Of a stretch of DNA of 64,000 nt, positions 41,181-48,855 are shown piece after piece (the first letter of the stretch is position 1; each line of letters opens with the position of its first letter). The stretch covers positions 1 through 64,000 of the forward strand of contig CAZTPF010000010.1 in the NCBI GenBank assembly GCA_964614655.1, in the 5' to 3' direction. The notes below the pieces were generated by a model. It worked only from the letters and a program-made list of their open reading frames with translations. It was not told where the DNA came from and ran no database searches. A program made the position numbers and the translations under genes. The DNA is from Casp-actino8 sp964614655. GTDB taxonomy: Bacteria; Actinomycetota; Acidimicrobiia; Acidimicrobiales; Ilumatobacteraceae.

Positions 41181-42139
41181 ACGTGCGCCAGTCGACCATC
41201 CACGTCAACGGTGTCGATCTCGTCGTCACCGAGGCCGGTGACCGGTCGGCGCCCGCCGTGATCCTCAGTCATGGATTTCCCGAGTCGGCGTACTCGTGGC
41301 GGCATCAGATCCCGGCTCTGGCCGCCGCCGGCTATCACGTGATCGCACCCGATCAGCGGGGATACGGGTTCTCCTCGGTACCCGACGACGTGTCGGCATA
41401 TGGAATCCGCAATCTCACGGGCGACCTCGTCGCACTTCTCGACCATTTCGAACACGACACCGCCGCGTTCGTCGGTCACGACTGGGGAGCGTTCGTCGTG
41501 TGGGAAGCCGGCCGTCTGCATCCTCAACGATGCGACGCCGTCGTGGCCGTCAGCGTTCCACTCACTCCGTGGCCCGGTCGACCGACCGACCTCTTCCGTG
41601 CCATGTTCGGCGATCGCTTCTTCTACATGCTCTATTTCCAAGAAGTCGGCCCAGCCGAGCGAGAACTCGAGGCTGACGTTCGACACACCATGCACCAGAT
41701 CCTCTGGGGAGCCTCGGGCGAGATGTATCGCGGCATGCCGAGCGAGATCCCGCCCATGGAGGGAACGGGATTCCTCGACATGTTCAAGGACGTTCCCACC
41801 CATCTGCCGTCCTGGCTCACGCAAGCCGACCTCGACCACTACGTCGAGCAGTACGAGAAGAGTGGTTTCTTCGGACCGGTGTCGTGGTACCGCAACCTCG
41901 ACGCCAACTACGAGATCATGAAGGACATCCCGTTCGACGTGATGACCATGCCCACCTTCTTCATCGGCGGATCGAAGGACGGAGTGATCGCCGACCGTCT
42001 CGACACCATCGACACCGTCAACTCGATCACTCCCCATTACAAGGGAAGCGTGATCATTCCCGACGTCGGACACTGGACGCAGCAGGAGAACCCAGCGGCG
42101 TTCAACGAGGCGTTGCTCGGTTTCCTGACGACTCTCTGA
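41177..42139 (+). CDS. Alpha/beta-fold epoxide hydrolase-like enzyme
   Basis: A 320-aa hydrolase of the soluble epoxide hydrolase group. The oxyanion motif is SHGFPESAYSWRHQIPAL, the nucleophile Asp lies in AAFVGHDWGAFVVW (about residue 106), the lid tyrosine in SWYRNLDANYE, and the catalytic His in DVGHWTQQENP. The start is a GTG overlapping the stop of the DksA-like gene. Its 3' end overlaps the convergent HExxH protein gene by 38 nt. The substrate is unknown. Confidence 0.85.
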   Translation: MNVRQSTIHVNGVDLVVTEAGDRSAPAVILSHGFPESAYSWRHQIPALAAAGYHVIAPDQRGYGFSSVPDDVSAYGIRNLTGDLVALLDHFEHDTAAFVGHDWGAFVVWEAGRLHPQRCDAVVAVSVPLTPWPGRPTDLFRAMFGDRFFYMLYFQEVGPAERELEADVRHTMHQILWGASGEMYRGMPSEIPPMEGTGFLDMFKDVPTHLPSWLTQADLDHYVEQYEKSGFFGPVSWYRNLDANYEIMKDIPFDVMTMPTFFIGGSKDGVIADRLDTIDTVNSITPHYKGSVIIPDVGHWTQQENPAAFNEALLGFLTTL

Positions 42140-42854
42140 GTACCGACGGGATCCACTCCCGCAAGGGAAACTCCTTCTTCCAGACACCATGGGCATCGGT
42201 CGATGCCGGCGGCCAGTTGTCGTCACAGGTGTAGGCGTGCCACTCGAACGGGTTGCGGTAGTACGCGTATCGGTCGACGACGTCGGAGAATGCGGCGGTA
42301 TTGCGATTCGTGAGACGACGTGCCACTGCAACGACGGCACCTCCCACGAACCACGCCGCGTAGAGAAGTGGATAGAGCGGACCGAGAAGACGGGCCTGCC
42401 ACACGTGCACGTCTTCGTGATGTGTCACGAGCTTCTCGCGCCGTTCGGTGATCTCGCCGTCGGCACCTCCAGCCCCGGTCACCACGGTGCCGACCGTCAA
42501 CGCGAAGCCACGGCGCAGAACCAGACCGCGTCGGAACACGAAGCGATCGCATCGACGAGACAACGACTCGAGGAAACCGGGATCGGCACCGCCGGCTCGG
42601 TGCCGTAACTCCGACAGCGCCATCGTGACGGTTCCGGCGATGGTGGTGGGCAACGCCCACGTGTGGTCGAGAACGAAGGCCACGAGGCCACGTCGATCCT
42701 GTCCGTACACCCGACGGCGTCCGGCCATCCAACCGTGAACGGCACCGACGGCTGCGCCGAGTCGCGGGGCTCCCCACATCGCTCCGGCCACTCCGCCGAG
42801 CACTGCCCCTGCCGCGCTCGTGCCGAGGGTTTCGGCGTCGAGTGCGTCGTTCAC
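42102..42854 (-). CDS. Membrane protein with a candidate HExxH zinc-peptidase site
   Basis: I know no characterised orthologue. The 250-aa protein has a Gly/Ala-rich membrane-like N-terminus (AAGAVLGGVAGAMWG, about residues 12-60, a glycine-zipper pattern), then a conserved-looking region with LVTHHEDVHVWQARLLGP (HEDVH, an HExxH match, about residue 157). Hydrophobic LLYAAWFVGGAVVAVA follows, then YYRNPFEWHAYTCDDN (about residue 205), where a Glu could be the third zinc ligand, as in NPxE-type metallopeptidases. The start GTG overlaps the CPBP gene stop (GTGA), so it is the third gene of the BI-1 operon. Protease activity is inference. Confidence 0.7.
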   Translation of the reverse strand: MNDALDAETLGTSAAGAVLGGVAGAMWGAPRLGAAVGAVHGWMAGRRRVYGQDRRGLVAFVLDHTWALPTTIAGTVTMALSELRHRAGGADPGFLESLSRRCDRFVFRRGLVLRRGFALTVGTVVTGAGGADGEITERREKLVTHHEDVHVWQARLLGPLYPLLYAAWFVGGAVVAVARRLTNRNTAAFSDVVDRYAYYRNPFEWHAYTCDDNWPPASTDAHGVWKKEFPLREWIPSVLRESSGNRATPR

Positions 42855-43531
42855 CAGACGAAACCTTTGTGTCCGAGCGACATGACGTCCATCAGGGCCG
42901 CCACGGCGACGTGCAACCCGACTCCCCACCACACGCTCTTGGTTCGGTACGCCAGCGTGCCCATGACGATTCCACCCACGATCGAGGCCAGCGCCTCGGC
43001 CGGTGGCTTCACGAAATGGATCATCAGATAGGGAATCGTGGCCACGAGGATCGACAGTCGACCGATCTTCGGAGCGAGTCCGAGAACGAGGAAACCGCGA
43101 AAGAACGTCTCGATCGCCACGAACTGTGCGACGTAGAGAGGCCACCAGATCGACAGATCGCGCCAGACGTCGGATTGTCCGGGGTAGATCTCGTAGAGCG
43201 GATAGCGATCCTGGAACTCGGCCGTGGTGCTGGCGACGATCACGAACGGCGCGGCGATCACGAAGAGTGCGGCGTACTTCTTCCAGTCCCGCGACGTCCC
43301 GCGAAGTCGCCAGCCGATGTCGGCTGGTCGAAGACCGATCGCCGCGATGGCCACCATCGGGAGCACCAGATAGAAGACGATCTGCGATCCGGCCCACCAC
43401 GACATCTCGGTGAGTCGCGTCCAGTCGTCGCCTCGCCAACTGAAGGCGAACTTTCCGCCCCACAGGCTGACGAGCGCGACCCCGACGACCGTGATGGTTC
43501 GACGATCGAGATCGTCGAGAGCGTTCGTCAC
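42851..43531 (-). CDS. CPBP-family (CAAX-type) intramembrane metalloprotease
   Basis: A 226-aa polytopic protein with about six to seven helices. The CPBP (Abi) motifs are present with a variation: motif 1 is VAIETFFRGFLVLGL (E-T-x-x-x-R in place of E-E-x-x-x-R, about residue 141), motif 2 is PYLMIHFVKPPAEALAS (H, about residue 168), and motif 3 is GVGLHVAVAALMDV (H). Such proteins cleave membrane or prenylated substrates or act in stress and bacteriocin immunity. The GTG start overlaps the stop of the Bax inhibitor-1 gene (GTGA), and its own stop overlaps the next start. Confidence 0.85.
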   Translation of the reverse strand: MTNALDDLDRRTITVVGVALVSLWGGKFAFSWRGDDWTRLTEMSWWAGSQIVFYLVLPMVAIAAIGLRPADIGWRLRGTSRDWKKYAALFVIAAPFVIVASTTAEFQDRYPLYEIYPGQSDVWRDLSIWWPLYVAQFVAIETFFRGFLVLGLAPKIGRLSILVATIPYLMIHFVKPPAEALASIVGGIVMGTLAYRTKSVWWGVGLHVAVAALMDVMSLGHKGFVW

Positions 43532-44358
43532 CGCTCGCGGAGTTTGGCGAGGAGTCGCAGGATTTCGAGGTAGAGCCAAACGACCGTCACCAGAAGACCG
43601 AAAGCAGCGAACCATTCGACGGCCTTCGGCATGCCTTGCTTCGAGCCGCGTTCGATGAAATCGAAGTCGAGGGCCAGATTGAAGGCGGCGATCGCAGCCA
43701 CGAGAACGCTGAAGCCGATCCCGAACACACTCGTGGAGGTGATGAACGGTGGGGTGGCGCCGAACAACGACATCAACAACGAGATTCCGTAGAACACCAT
43801 GATGCCGAGCGTCGCTCCGACGATGGTGCGACGAAAGCGGTCGGTGACCTTGATGATGCGAAGTCCGTACAGAGCGAGCATGCCGGCGAACACGGCCACG
43901 GTGACACCGGCGGCCTGCACCACGATGCCGTCGTAGTACGTCTCGTAGGCGCGGCTGATCGCACCGACGAACAGTCCTTGCGCGACTGCGTAGACAGGGG
44001 CGAGGACTCTCGCCCACATCGGCTTGAACGCCAACGTGATGGCAAGAGCGAAACCGACGAGCACGCCGACGATCGCGAACGTGGGGAACGAGTAGACCTC
44101 ACCCTCCGGAGCGTCGACGCCCATCCAGCCGACCGTGGCTCCGGCGAGCAACAGGACGAACAGCACCGCAGTGGCCGACACCGTTCCGCCGACCGTCATG
44201 ACTCCGGAAGCCGGAGTCCAGGGACTCACCGGCCCGTCGTCGATCGGGCGTCGGGAACTCGGTGCCGGTGCGCTCCAATCCGTCTGAGCGGGAGCCGCCC
44301 AACCCGCCTCATTGGCGGCCTTTTCGAGTTGCTTTTCATTTAGCACTGGATTCGCCAC
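43528..44358 (-). CDS. Bax inhibitor-1/YccA family membrane protein
   Basis: A 276-aa member of the BI-1 (TMBIM) superfamily in its actinobacterial form. A cytosolic N-terminus of about 50 residues (NPVLNEKQLEKAANEAGW) is followed by seven predicted helices, among them SATAVLFVLLLAGATVGWMG and a C-terminal WFAAFGLLVTVVWLYLEIL. BI-1 proteins are pH-sensitive calcium-leak channels; in bacteria some bind membrane proteases such as FtsH. The start is a GTG with AGGAGA upstream. First gene of a tightly coupled three-gene membrane operon divergent from the sigma-factor gene. Confidence 0.9.
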   Translation of the reverse strand: MANPVLNEKQLEKAANEAGWAAPAQTDWSAPAPSSRRPIDDGPVSPWTPASGVMTVGGTVSATAVLFVLLLAGATVGWMGVDAPEGEVYSFPTFAIVGVLVGFALAITLAFKPMWARVLAPVYAVAQGLFVGAISRAYETYYDGIVVQAAGVTVAVFAGMLALYGLRIIKVTDRFRRTIVGATLGIMVFYGISLLMSLFGATPPFITSTSVFGIGFSVLVAAIAAFNLALDFDFIERGSKQGMPKAVEWFAAFGLLVTVVWLYLEILRLLAKLRER

Positions 44359-44486
44359 TGCGTTCTCCTTTGCACGTTTGTGAAAACACTACTGGGCGAA
44401 TTTCGTTCTCGGGTTGCGGTTCACGTGTGCGTCGGTAGCGTTCCCGCCATTCGCCGGGGGATGGCGTGGCAAACCATTCAGTGGCG

Positions 44487-44504
44487 TTTTCGGGCAACCG
44501 AAAA
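44487..44504. promoter_or_regulatory. Perfect inverted repeat upstream of the sigma-factor gene
   Basis: TTTTCGG-GCAA-CCGAAAA is a perfect 7-bp inverted repeat with a 4-base centre, 35 nt before the sigma-factor GTG in the 181-bp divergent region shared with the BI-1 operon. It may be an operator or a hairpin in the 5' leader. Confidence 0.4.
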
Positions 44505-44539
44505 GTGAGCGACAACTTGCAGTGAAGCGAGGGTGACAG

Positions 44540-45481
44540 GTGGCCAAGGACCGAGCTGATCGCGACGAGGAAGATCTCGTCCGGCTGTATCTCTCCGACA
44601 TCGGGCAGTACACACTGCTCACGAAGGACGACGAGGTCCGCCTCGCCAAGCAGATCGAAGCCGGTAAGGCCGCCCGCGAAGAACTCGACGCGAACGGAGG
44701 CAAGGGCCTCACTCCCGCCAAGAAGCGTGAACTCCGCAATCTCTCTCGTGACGGAGACGTCGCCGAGCGTCAGTTCGTCCAGTCGAACCTCCGACTCGTC
44801 GTCTCGATCGCCAAGAAGTACCAGGCGTCGGGTCTTCCCCTCCTCGACCTCATCCAAGAGGGCAACCTCGGCCTCATGCACGCCGTCGAAAAGTTCGACT
44901 GGCGCAAGGGCTTCAAGTTCTCGACGTACGCCACGTGGTGGATCCGTCAGGCGATCACCCGCGGTATCGCCAATACCGGTCGGACCATCCGTCTGCCAGT
45001 GCACGCCGGCGACACCCTCGCCCGCCTGCAGAAGGCTCGCTCCCGCCTCGAGCTCAAGTTCGGCCGTCAGCCCACCCTGCGTGAACTGGCCGAAGAAGTC
45101 GAGATGCCCGAAGACAAGGTGACCGAGGCGCTGCGCTTCGCCGCCGAGCCGTTGTCGCTCAGCGAACCACTGCGCGAAGACGGTGACGCCGAACTCGGCG
45201 ACGTCGTGGAAGACCGCTCGGCCGAAAGTCCCTTCGAAGTGGCGGCCACCGCCCTGTTGCCCGAAGAGATCCAGCGTCTGCTCGCTCCGCTCGACGAGCG
45301 CGAGCGCGAGATCCTGAAGTTGCGCTTCGGTCTCGACCGCGGCGAACCCCGCACCCTCGAAGAGGTCGGTGAGCACTTCAACCTCACTCGTGAGCGCATT
45401 CGTCAGATCGAAGCGCGCGCGATGTCGAAGCTGCGTCACCCGTCGTCCGACACGGGTGCACGCGACCTGCTCGCCGTCTGA
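44540..45481 (+). CDS. Group 2-like sigma-70 RNA polymerase sigma factor
   Basis: A 313-aa sigma factor with regions 1.2 to 4.2 but no long region 1.1. DLVRLYLSDIGQYTLLTKDDE is region 1.2; QSNLRLVVSIAKKYQ, LLDLIQEGNLGLMHAVEKFD and YATWWIRQAITRGIAN are region 2 (core binding and -10 recognition). FGRQPTLRELAEEV is region 3, and EREILKLRFGLDRGEPRTLEEVG with RERIRQIEARAMSKLRHPS is region 4. The short N-terminus suggests an alternative, HrdA/SigB-like factor, but it could be the principal one in this lineage. The start is a GTG with AGGGTGA upstream. Confidence 0.93.
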   Translation: MAKDRADRDEEDLVRLYLSDIGQYTLLTKDDEVRLAKQIEAGKAAREELDANGGKGLTPAKKRELRNLSRDGDVAERQFVQSNLRLVVSIAKKYQASGLPLLDLIQEGNLGLMHAVEKFDWRKGFKFSTYATWWIRQAITRGIANTGRTIRLPVHAGDTLARLQKARSRLELKFGRQPTLRELAEEVEMPEDKVTEALRFAAEPLSLSEPLREDGDAELGDVVEDRSAESPFEVAATALLPEEIQRLLAPLDEREREILKLRFGLDRGEPRTLEEVGEHFNLTRERIRQIEARAMSKLRHPSSDTGARDLLAV

Positions 45482-45498
45482 CAGAACCTCTGCGGCGT

Positions 45499-45618
45499 TG
45501 GCGGAGGTGGACGGGATCCGTCGCTCCGCTCCTCCCGATTCGAACGACCTCCGCGGGTGAGCTTCGCTGCGTGGCGGAGGTGGACGGGATCCGTCGCTTC
45601 GCTCCTCCCGATTCGAAC
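45499..45618 (-). repeat. Two tandem copies of a 47-nt unit ending in the 3' end of tRNA-Sec
   Basis: Positions 45,499-45,545 and 45,572-45,618 are identical except at one base, with a 73-bp period. Read on the minus strand each unit runs from GTTCGAATCGGGAGGAGC to CCGTCCACCTCCGCCA. Its last 18 nt are identical to the 3' terminal 18 nt of the tRNA-Sec gene, including CCA. Both lie downstream of that tRNA in its own direction of transcription, separated from it by the assembly gap. More copies may be hidden in the gap. Confidence 0.85.
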
Positions 45619-45626
45619 GCACGCGT

Positions 45627-45726
45627 NNNNNNNNNNNNNNNNNNNNNNNNNNNNNNNNNNNNNNNNNNNNNNNNNNNNNNNNNNNNNNNNNNNNNNNNNN
45701 NNNNNNNNNNNNNNNNNNNNNNNNNN
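45627..45726. other. 100-N assembly gap
   Basis: Exactly 100 N, a conventional scaffold gap of unknown real size, bordered by the tandem repeat on the left and the 3' end of tRNA-Sec on the right. No coding can be claimed across it. Confidence 0.99.
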
Positions 45727-45822
45727 TGGCGGAGGTGGACGGGAATCGAACCCGCCGAACGGGGATCGCCCGTTCCAACCGCTTTGAAGGCGGCGGAGTC
45801 CACCAGGTACTCGGACACCTCC
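45727..45822 (-). tRNA. selC: tRNA-Sec (anticodon TCA)
   Basis: A 96-nt tRNA including encoded CCA. The acceptor is GGAGGTG...CACCTCC. The anticodon stem-loop CCGC-CTTCAAA-GCGG puts TCA at the anticodon, reading UGA. A long variable arm AACGGG-CGAT-CCCGTT and the T arm GGCGGG-TTCGATT-CCCGT complete the selenocysteine tRNA shape. The eighth acceptor pair appears mismatched. No selA, selB, selD or obvious selenoprotein lies in the window, so these must be elsewhere. The gene directly abuts the gap, and copies of its 3' end follow beyond it. Confidence 0.93.
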
Positions 45823-45849
45823 GACACCGAGGGTAACGGGAACCACCGC

Positions 45850-45855
45850 TAGCCT
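45850..45855 (+). promoter_or_regulatory. -10 box TAGCCT ahead of a 24-codon reading frame
   Basis: TAGCCT occupies -13 to -8 relative to the ATG at 45,863, the same element and spacing as at larger genes in the window. Confidence 0.5.
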
Positions 45856-45862
45856 CACCGGC

Positions 45863-45937
45863 ATGAAGAAACTCGTTCTTCTCCTCGCTGTCGTCGGCCT
45901 CGTGGCTGCCGCAGCCAAGAAGTTGCAGTCGTCCTGA
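45863..45937 (+). CDS. Possible 24-aa membrane peptide
   Basis: A small frame encoding MKKLVLLLAVVGLVAAAAKK and ending LQSS. It has two lysines, about 16 hydrophobic residues, then lysines again: a single short membrane helix. It resembles the N-terminal half of the short actinobacterial peptides annotated as DLW-39 family, but lacks the tail that gives that family its name. It has a TAGCCT box at the leaderless position and lies between tRNA-Sec and the Tad locus. It may be a real small protein or a chance frame. Confidence 0.45.
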   Translation: MKKLVLLLAVVGLVAAAAKKLQSS

Positions 45938-46012
45938 CCGCCTCTCGGTCGGCTCCGTCGCCACACTCCCCCGCGTTCGACTTCCCGCGTCCGCTCGAAC
46001 GCGAGGTTCGTC

Positions 46013-46669
46013 ATGCTGGTGGTTCTCTCGTCCGTCAAGGGAGGGGTCGGTACGTCGGTCACCGCCGCTGCCCTCGCCCTTCTCACCTCACGTGACACCT
46101 CACGTCCCACGTATCTCGTCGATCTGGCCGGAGACCAATCCGACATCAACGGACTCCCGTCCATCCACGACGGCCTTCACGACTGGCTGAGGTCGGCCGA
46201 CCGACGACTCACCGACCTGGCGGTCGACATCTCGTCCAACCTTCGACTCGTTCCCACTGGGTCGTCTTCACTCGATCGTGATCGCGACCTGTCCGGCCTC
46301 GCTCTCGCTCTCGACGAACTCCGGACCGAAGCCCACGTCGTGATCGACGCCGGATGCCTCGACACCTCGACTGGTCTCGACCACCTGACGCCGCGACGAT
46401 TGCTCGTCATCCGACCCTGCTACGTCGCCCTCCGAGCCGTCGTCGCCGAACCCTCTCGTTGGGACGGTGTCGTGGTGGTCCGACCTCCGGATCGGGTTCT
46501 CACGACTCGCGACGTCGTGAACGTGTCCGGTCTGCCACTGATCGCCGAGATTTCCATGTCGGCCGATGTCAGTCGAGCCGTCGACGCCGGTGTTCTTCGC
46601 TCTCGCCTGCCGACGGGTCTCGAACGAGTACTGCGCCCGGTCGTCGACGAACTCCGCGTCGATTCATGA
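46013..46669 (+). CDS. MinD/ParA-like ATPase of the Tad locus (TadZ/CpaE-like)
   Basis: A 218-aa P-loop protein that opens directly on the deviant Walker A, VVLSSVKGGVGTSVTAAALA. It has the first signature lysine (KGG) but threonine-serine where most MinD proteins have K-T/S. VDLAGDQSDI is the switch I region and HVVIDAGCLDTS the Walker B-like strand. TadZ/CpaE proteins place the pilus machine at a pole. It lacks the N-terminal receiver-like domain of true CpaE. The stop overlaps the tadA start (ATGA). GAGG before the ATG may serve as ribosome-binding site. Confidence 0.8.
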   Translation: MLVVLSSVKGGVGTSVTAAALALLTSRDTSRPTYLVDLAGDQSDINGLPSIHDGLHDWLRSADRRLTDLAVDISSNLRLVPTGSSSLDRDRDLSGLALALDELRTEAHVVIDAGCLDTSTGLDHLTPRRLLVIRPCYVALRAVVAEPSRWDGVVVVRPPDRVLTTRDVVNVSGLPLIAEISMSADVSRAVDAGVLRSRLPTGLERVLRPVVDELRVDS

Positions 46670-47541
46670 CCTCGATCGAAGCTCTCCGGCGACTACTCGA
46701 CGATCCCGATGTCACCGACGTCCTCGTGAACCACGGGACCGAATTGTGGTGCGACCGTTCCGGCACGATGCATCGAGCGGGATCTCTCGCTCCCGGAGCG
46801 ATCGACGTCGAACTCGAGAGGATCCTCGCTCCGATCGGCCGCCGACTCGACCGCCTTCACCCCATCGTCGACGCCCGCCTCGCCGACGGAACGCGTGTCT
46901 CGGCCGTCGTGTCGCCGATCGCCGTTCACGGAACGTGCGTCGCTTTCCGACTGCTACGCCACCGACGATTCACCGTGGCCGACTTCTCGTCCGACACCAC
47001 TCCGGCGGACGAACTCCTCACCCTCGTCGACGAACGACGCAACGTGCTTGTGAGTGGTGCCACCGGGAGCGGCAAGACGAGTCTTCTCGGTGCCCTCGTC
47101 TCGGCGGTGTCGCCCCACGAACGGGTGGTGATCCTCGAAGACGTGCACGAACTCGTCACGTCCCACCCCCATCTCGTACGCCTCGAGACGCGCCTCCCCA
47201 CCGCCGACGAACGAGCCGGAGTCGATCTCGACGATCTCCTTCGCGCCTCGTTGCGCCTACGACCGGACCGCCTCGTGGTCGGTGAGGTACGCGGACACGA
47301 AGCACTCACGCTCGTGAACGCTCTGAACACCGGTCATCTCGGATCGCTCTCGACGGTGCATGCCAACAATGCCCATGACGCCCTTCGACGTCTCGGCCTG
47401 CTCCTCCATCGGTCGCTTCACGGCGTGGATGCTCGAACGATCGAGAACATGGTGCGAACGGCTGTCCACGTGGTTGTCCACCTCGGTCGCGACTCGACCG
47501 GGTGTCGACGGATCGAACAAGTCCTGCGGTTGCCGCGATGA
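46666..47541 (+). CDS. tadA: Tad pilus assembly ATPase TadA/CpaF
   Basis: Secretion ATPase (T2SSE family) powering pilus assembly. The 291-aa protein is shorter than usual (about 400), with a trimmed N-terminal domain. Walker A is VLVSGATGSGKTSLLGALV (about residue 130), the Asp box ERVVILEDVHELV, Walker B DRLVVGEVRGHEALTLVNAL and the His box GSLSTVHANNAHDALRRL. The ATG overlaps the previous stop (ATGA), and its own stop overlaps the tadB start. The much longer frame upstream is only the preceding gene in another frame. Confidence 0.92.
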   Translation: MTSIEALRRLLDDPDVTDVLVNHGTELWCDRSGTMHRAGSLAPGAIDVELERILAPIGRRLDRLHPIVDARLADGTRVSAVVSPIAVHGTCVAFRLLRHRRFTVADFSSDTTPADELLTLVDERRNVLVSGATGSGKTSLLGALVSAVSPHERVVILEDVHELVTSHPHLVRLETRLPTADERAGVDLDDLLRASLRLRPDRLVVGEVRGHEALTLVNALNTGHLGSLSTVHANNAHDALRRLGLLLHRSLHGVDARTIENMVRTAVHVVVHLGRDSTGCRRIEQVLRLPR

Positions 47542-48113
47542 ATCCTCGACGGCGGGCACGACGACTGGCACGACCCGACGAGGCTCCTGACTGTCTCGAC
47601 GTGGCCGAGGCGTTGAGTCGACGACTGAGGTCGGGTTCCACACTTCTGGAAGCCATACGACATGTGGTTCGTGATCATCCACGTTCCTGGTTGGGAGTCG
47701 TGATGACCGATGTTCGACGAGGTGAGTCGCTTGCTTCCGGGCTCGAGCGCCGACTGTCGTTCGAGTCCGCCCGCCGTCGTCCGAACGGAGATCGGGTGCT
47801 GACCCTTCGGGTTCTCTCGTTGGCCGCCCGGGTCGGAGGTGAGCCCAGCCGTCACGTCGACACCCTGGCCGACACACTGCGGGCTCGACGGGCCGCGCGG
47901 GCCGACCGCTTGACCCAGGCCAGCACAGCGTTGGCCTCCATCCGCCTTCTGACTTGGTTGCCGCTCGTGTGTGCACTCTGGATGATCGCCGACGATCCGG
48001 ACGTCCGCCAGCTTCTCGTCGCCAGTCCGATCGGCTGGACGTGCATCTCGCTCGGAGTGGTGTTCAACGTGATGGGTCGTCGATGGACCTCCCGTCTGGT
48101 GATGCGCTCATGA
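47538..48113 (+). CDS. tadB: Tad inner-membrane protein TadB-like
   Basis: A 191-aa T2SSF-domain protein, one of two platform proteins of the Tad pilus. The soluble helical part has ALSRRLRSGSTLLEAIRHVV, GESLASGLERRL and RVLSLAARVGGEPSRHVDTLA, the family's GG/GES-type repeats. Two hydrophobic segments at the C-terminus (IRLLTWLPLVCALWMIA and WTCISLGVVFNVMG) follow. It is reduced compared with canonical TadB (about 300 aa), lacking N-terminal helices. ATGA overlaps join it to tadA and tadC. Confidence 0.85.
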   Translation: MNPRRRARRLARPDEAPDCLDVAEALSRRLRSGSTLLEAIRHVVRDHPRSWLGVVMTDVRRGESLASGLERRLSFESARRRPNGDRVLTLRVLSLAARVGGEPSRHVDTLADTLRARRAARADRLTQASTALASIRLLTWLPLVCALWMIADDPDVRQLLVASPIGWTCISLGVVFNVMGRRWTSRLVMRS

Positions 48114-48640
48114 TGGTGATCGTGGTGGCCTTGTTCGTCGTCGTGGGGGCGATCGGTCGGAGTCGCCGGCGACAGCGACGTCGCCATGCGGCAGTCGACC
48201 GTGTTCTCCCCGATGCAATCGACGTGATCGCCGCAACTCTCCGCGCCGGCTATCCGCCGATCGACACTCTTCGGATCGCCGCCCCTCACGTCGATCCACT
48301 CCTTCGACCCTCGTTCGAAGCCTCGGTTCGCGAGCTCAACGACGGCGGTCGCTTCATCGACGCACTGAAAATCCTCGAATCATCGATCGGTTCGCGAGTA
48401 CGCCCCCTGATCGATGCCCTCGATGCCGGTCATCGACTCGGTGTTCCACTCGACGACGTCGTCGATCGACTTTCTCACGACGCCCATGCCATTCGTCGAC
48501 GACAGCTCGAGAGTTCATCGAAGGAATTGTCGATCGAGTTGTCGCTCCCGCTCGTGGTGTGCGTGCTTCCGTCCTTTCTCGTTCTCGTGATCGTTCCCAC
48601 ACTCATCGGCACTCTGTCCCGTCTCGACCTGTCGTTCTGA
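48110..48640 (+). CDS. tadC: Tad inner-membrane protein TadC-like
   Basis: A 176-aa second platform protein. One helix at the N-terminus (MMVIVVALFVVVGAIG) is followed by a T2SSF domain: DAIDVIAATLRAGYPPIDTLR, GGRFIDALKILESSIG, DALDAGHRLGVPLDDVVDRLS. The final helix is LSLPLVVCVLPSFLVLVIVPT. The ATG overlaps the tadB stop (ATGA). An in-frame ATG at 48,084 would add nine residues but overlaps tadB more deeply. Confidence 0.85.
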   Translation: MMVIVVALFVVVGAIGRSRRRQRRRHAAVDRVLPDAIDVIAATLRAGYPPIDTLRIAAPHVDPLLRPSFEASVRELNDGGRFIDALKILESSIGSRVRPLIDALDAGHRLGVPLDDVVDRLSHDAHAIRRRQLESSSKELSIELSLPLVVCVLPSFLVLVIVPTLIGTLSRLDLSF

Positions 48641-48666
48641 CTCGATCCGAACGACTGAGAGGAACC

Positions 48667-48855
48667 ATGAATCAATCCTTCGAATCCGATCGGCGAGACC
48701 TCGGCCAAGCCACATCGGAATACGCACTCGTCATCCTCGCCGCTGCGCTGATCGCTCTCCTGGTGGTTGCCTGGGCCAGCGGGGGTGGAGGCGGCGGCAA
48801 GATCGGCGATCTCTTCGATCGCGTCATCGACAGTGTCACGTCGCAACTCCCTTGA
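48667..48855 (+). CDS. Flp-type pilin / DUF4244-like small protein
   Basis: A 62-aa candidate major pilin of the Tad system. A short charged leader, then GQATSEYALVILAAALIALL: a glycine followed by a Glu at +5 and Tyr at +6, the Flp class prepilin-peptidase pattern, then one hydrophobic helix. A glycine run (SGGGGGGKIG) separates a short C-terminal helix. GAGAGGA lies upstream of the ATG. No prepilin peptidase is encoded nearby. Confidence 0.85.
   Translation: MNQSFESDRRDLGQATSEYALVILAAALIALLVVAWASGGGGGGKIGDLFDRVIDSVTSQLP

Noticed and set aside
42851..43531. CPBP protein as a bacteriocin-immunity gene
   Set aside because: No bacteriocin precursor, small cationic peptide or maturation gene lies nearby; the coupling to BI-1 and the HExxH protein fits a housekeeping membrane role better.
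45482..45626. Tandem repeat as a CRISPR array or SECIS element
   Set aside because: Only two visible units with tRNA-like content, no spacer-length uniqueness, no cas genes; no selenoprotein frame adjoins it, so a SECIS reading is unsupported.
45436..46164. Open frames running through the 100-N gap
   Set aside because: The frames cross unknown sequence and consist of repeat and tRNA sequence; they are artefacts of translating N.
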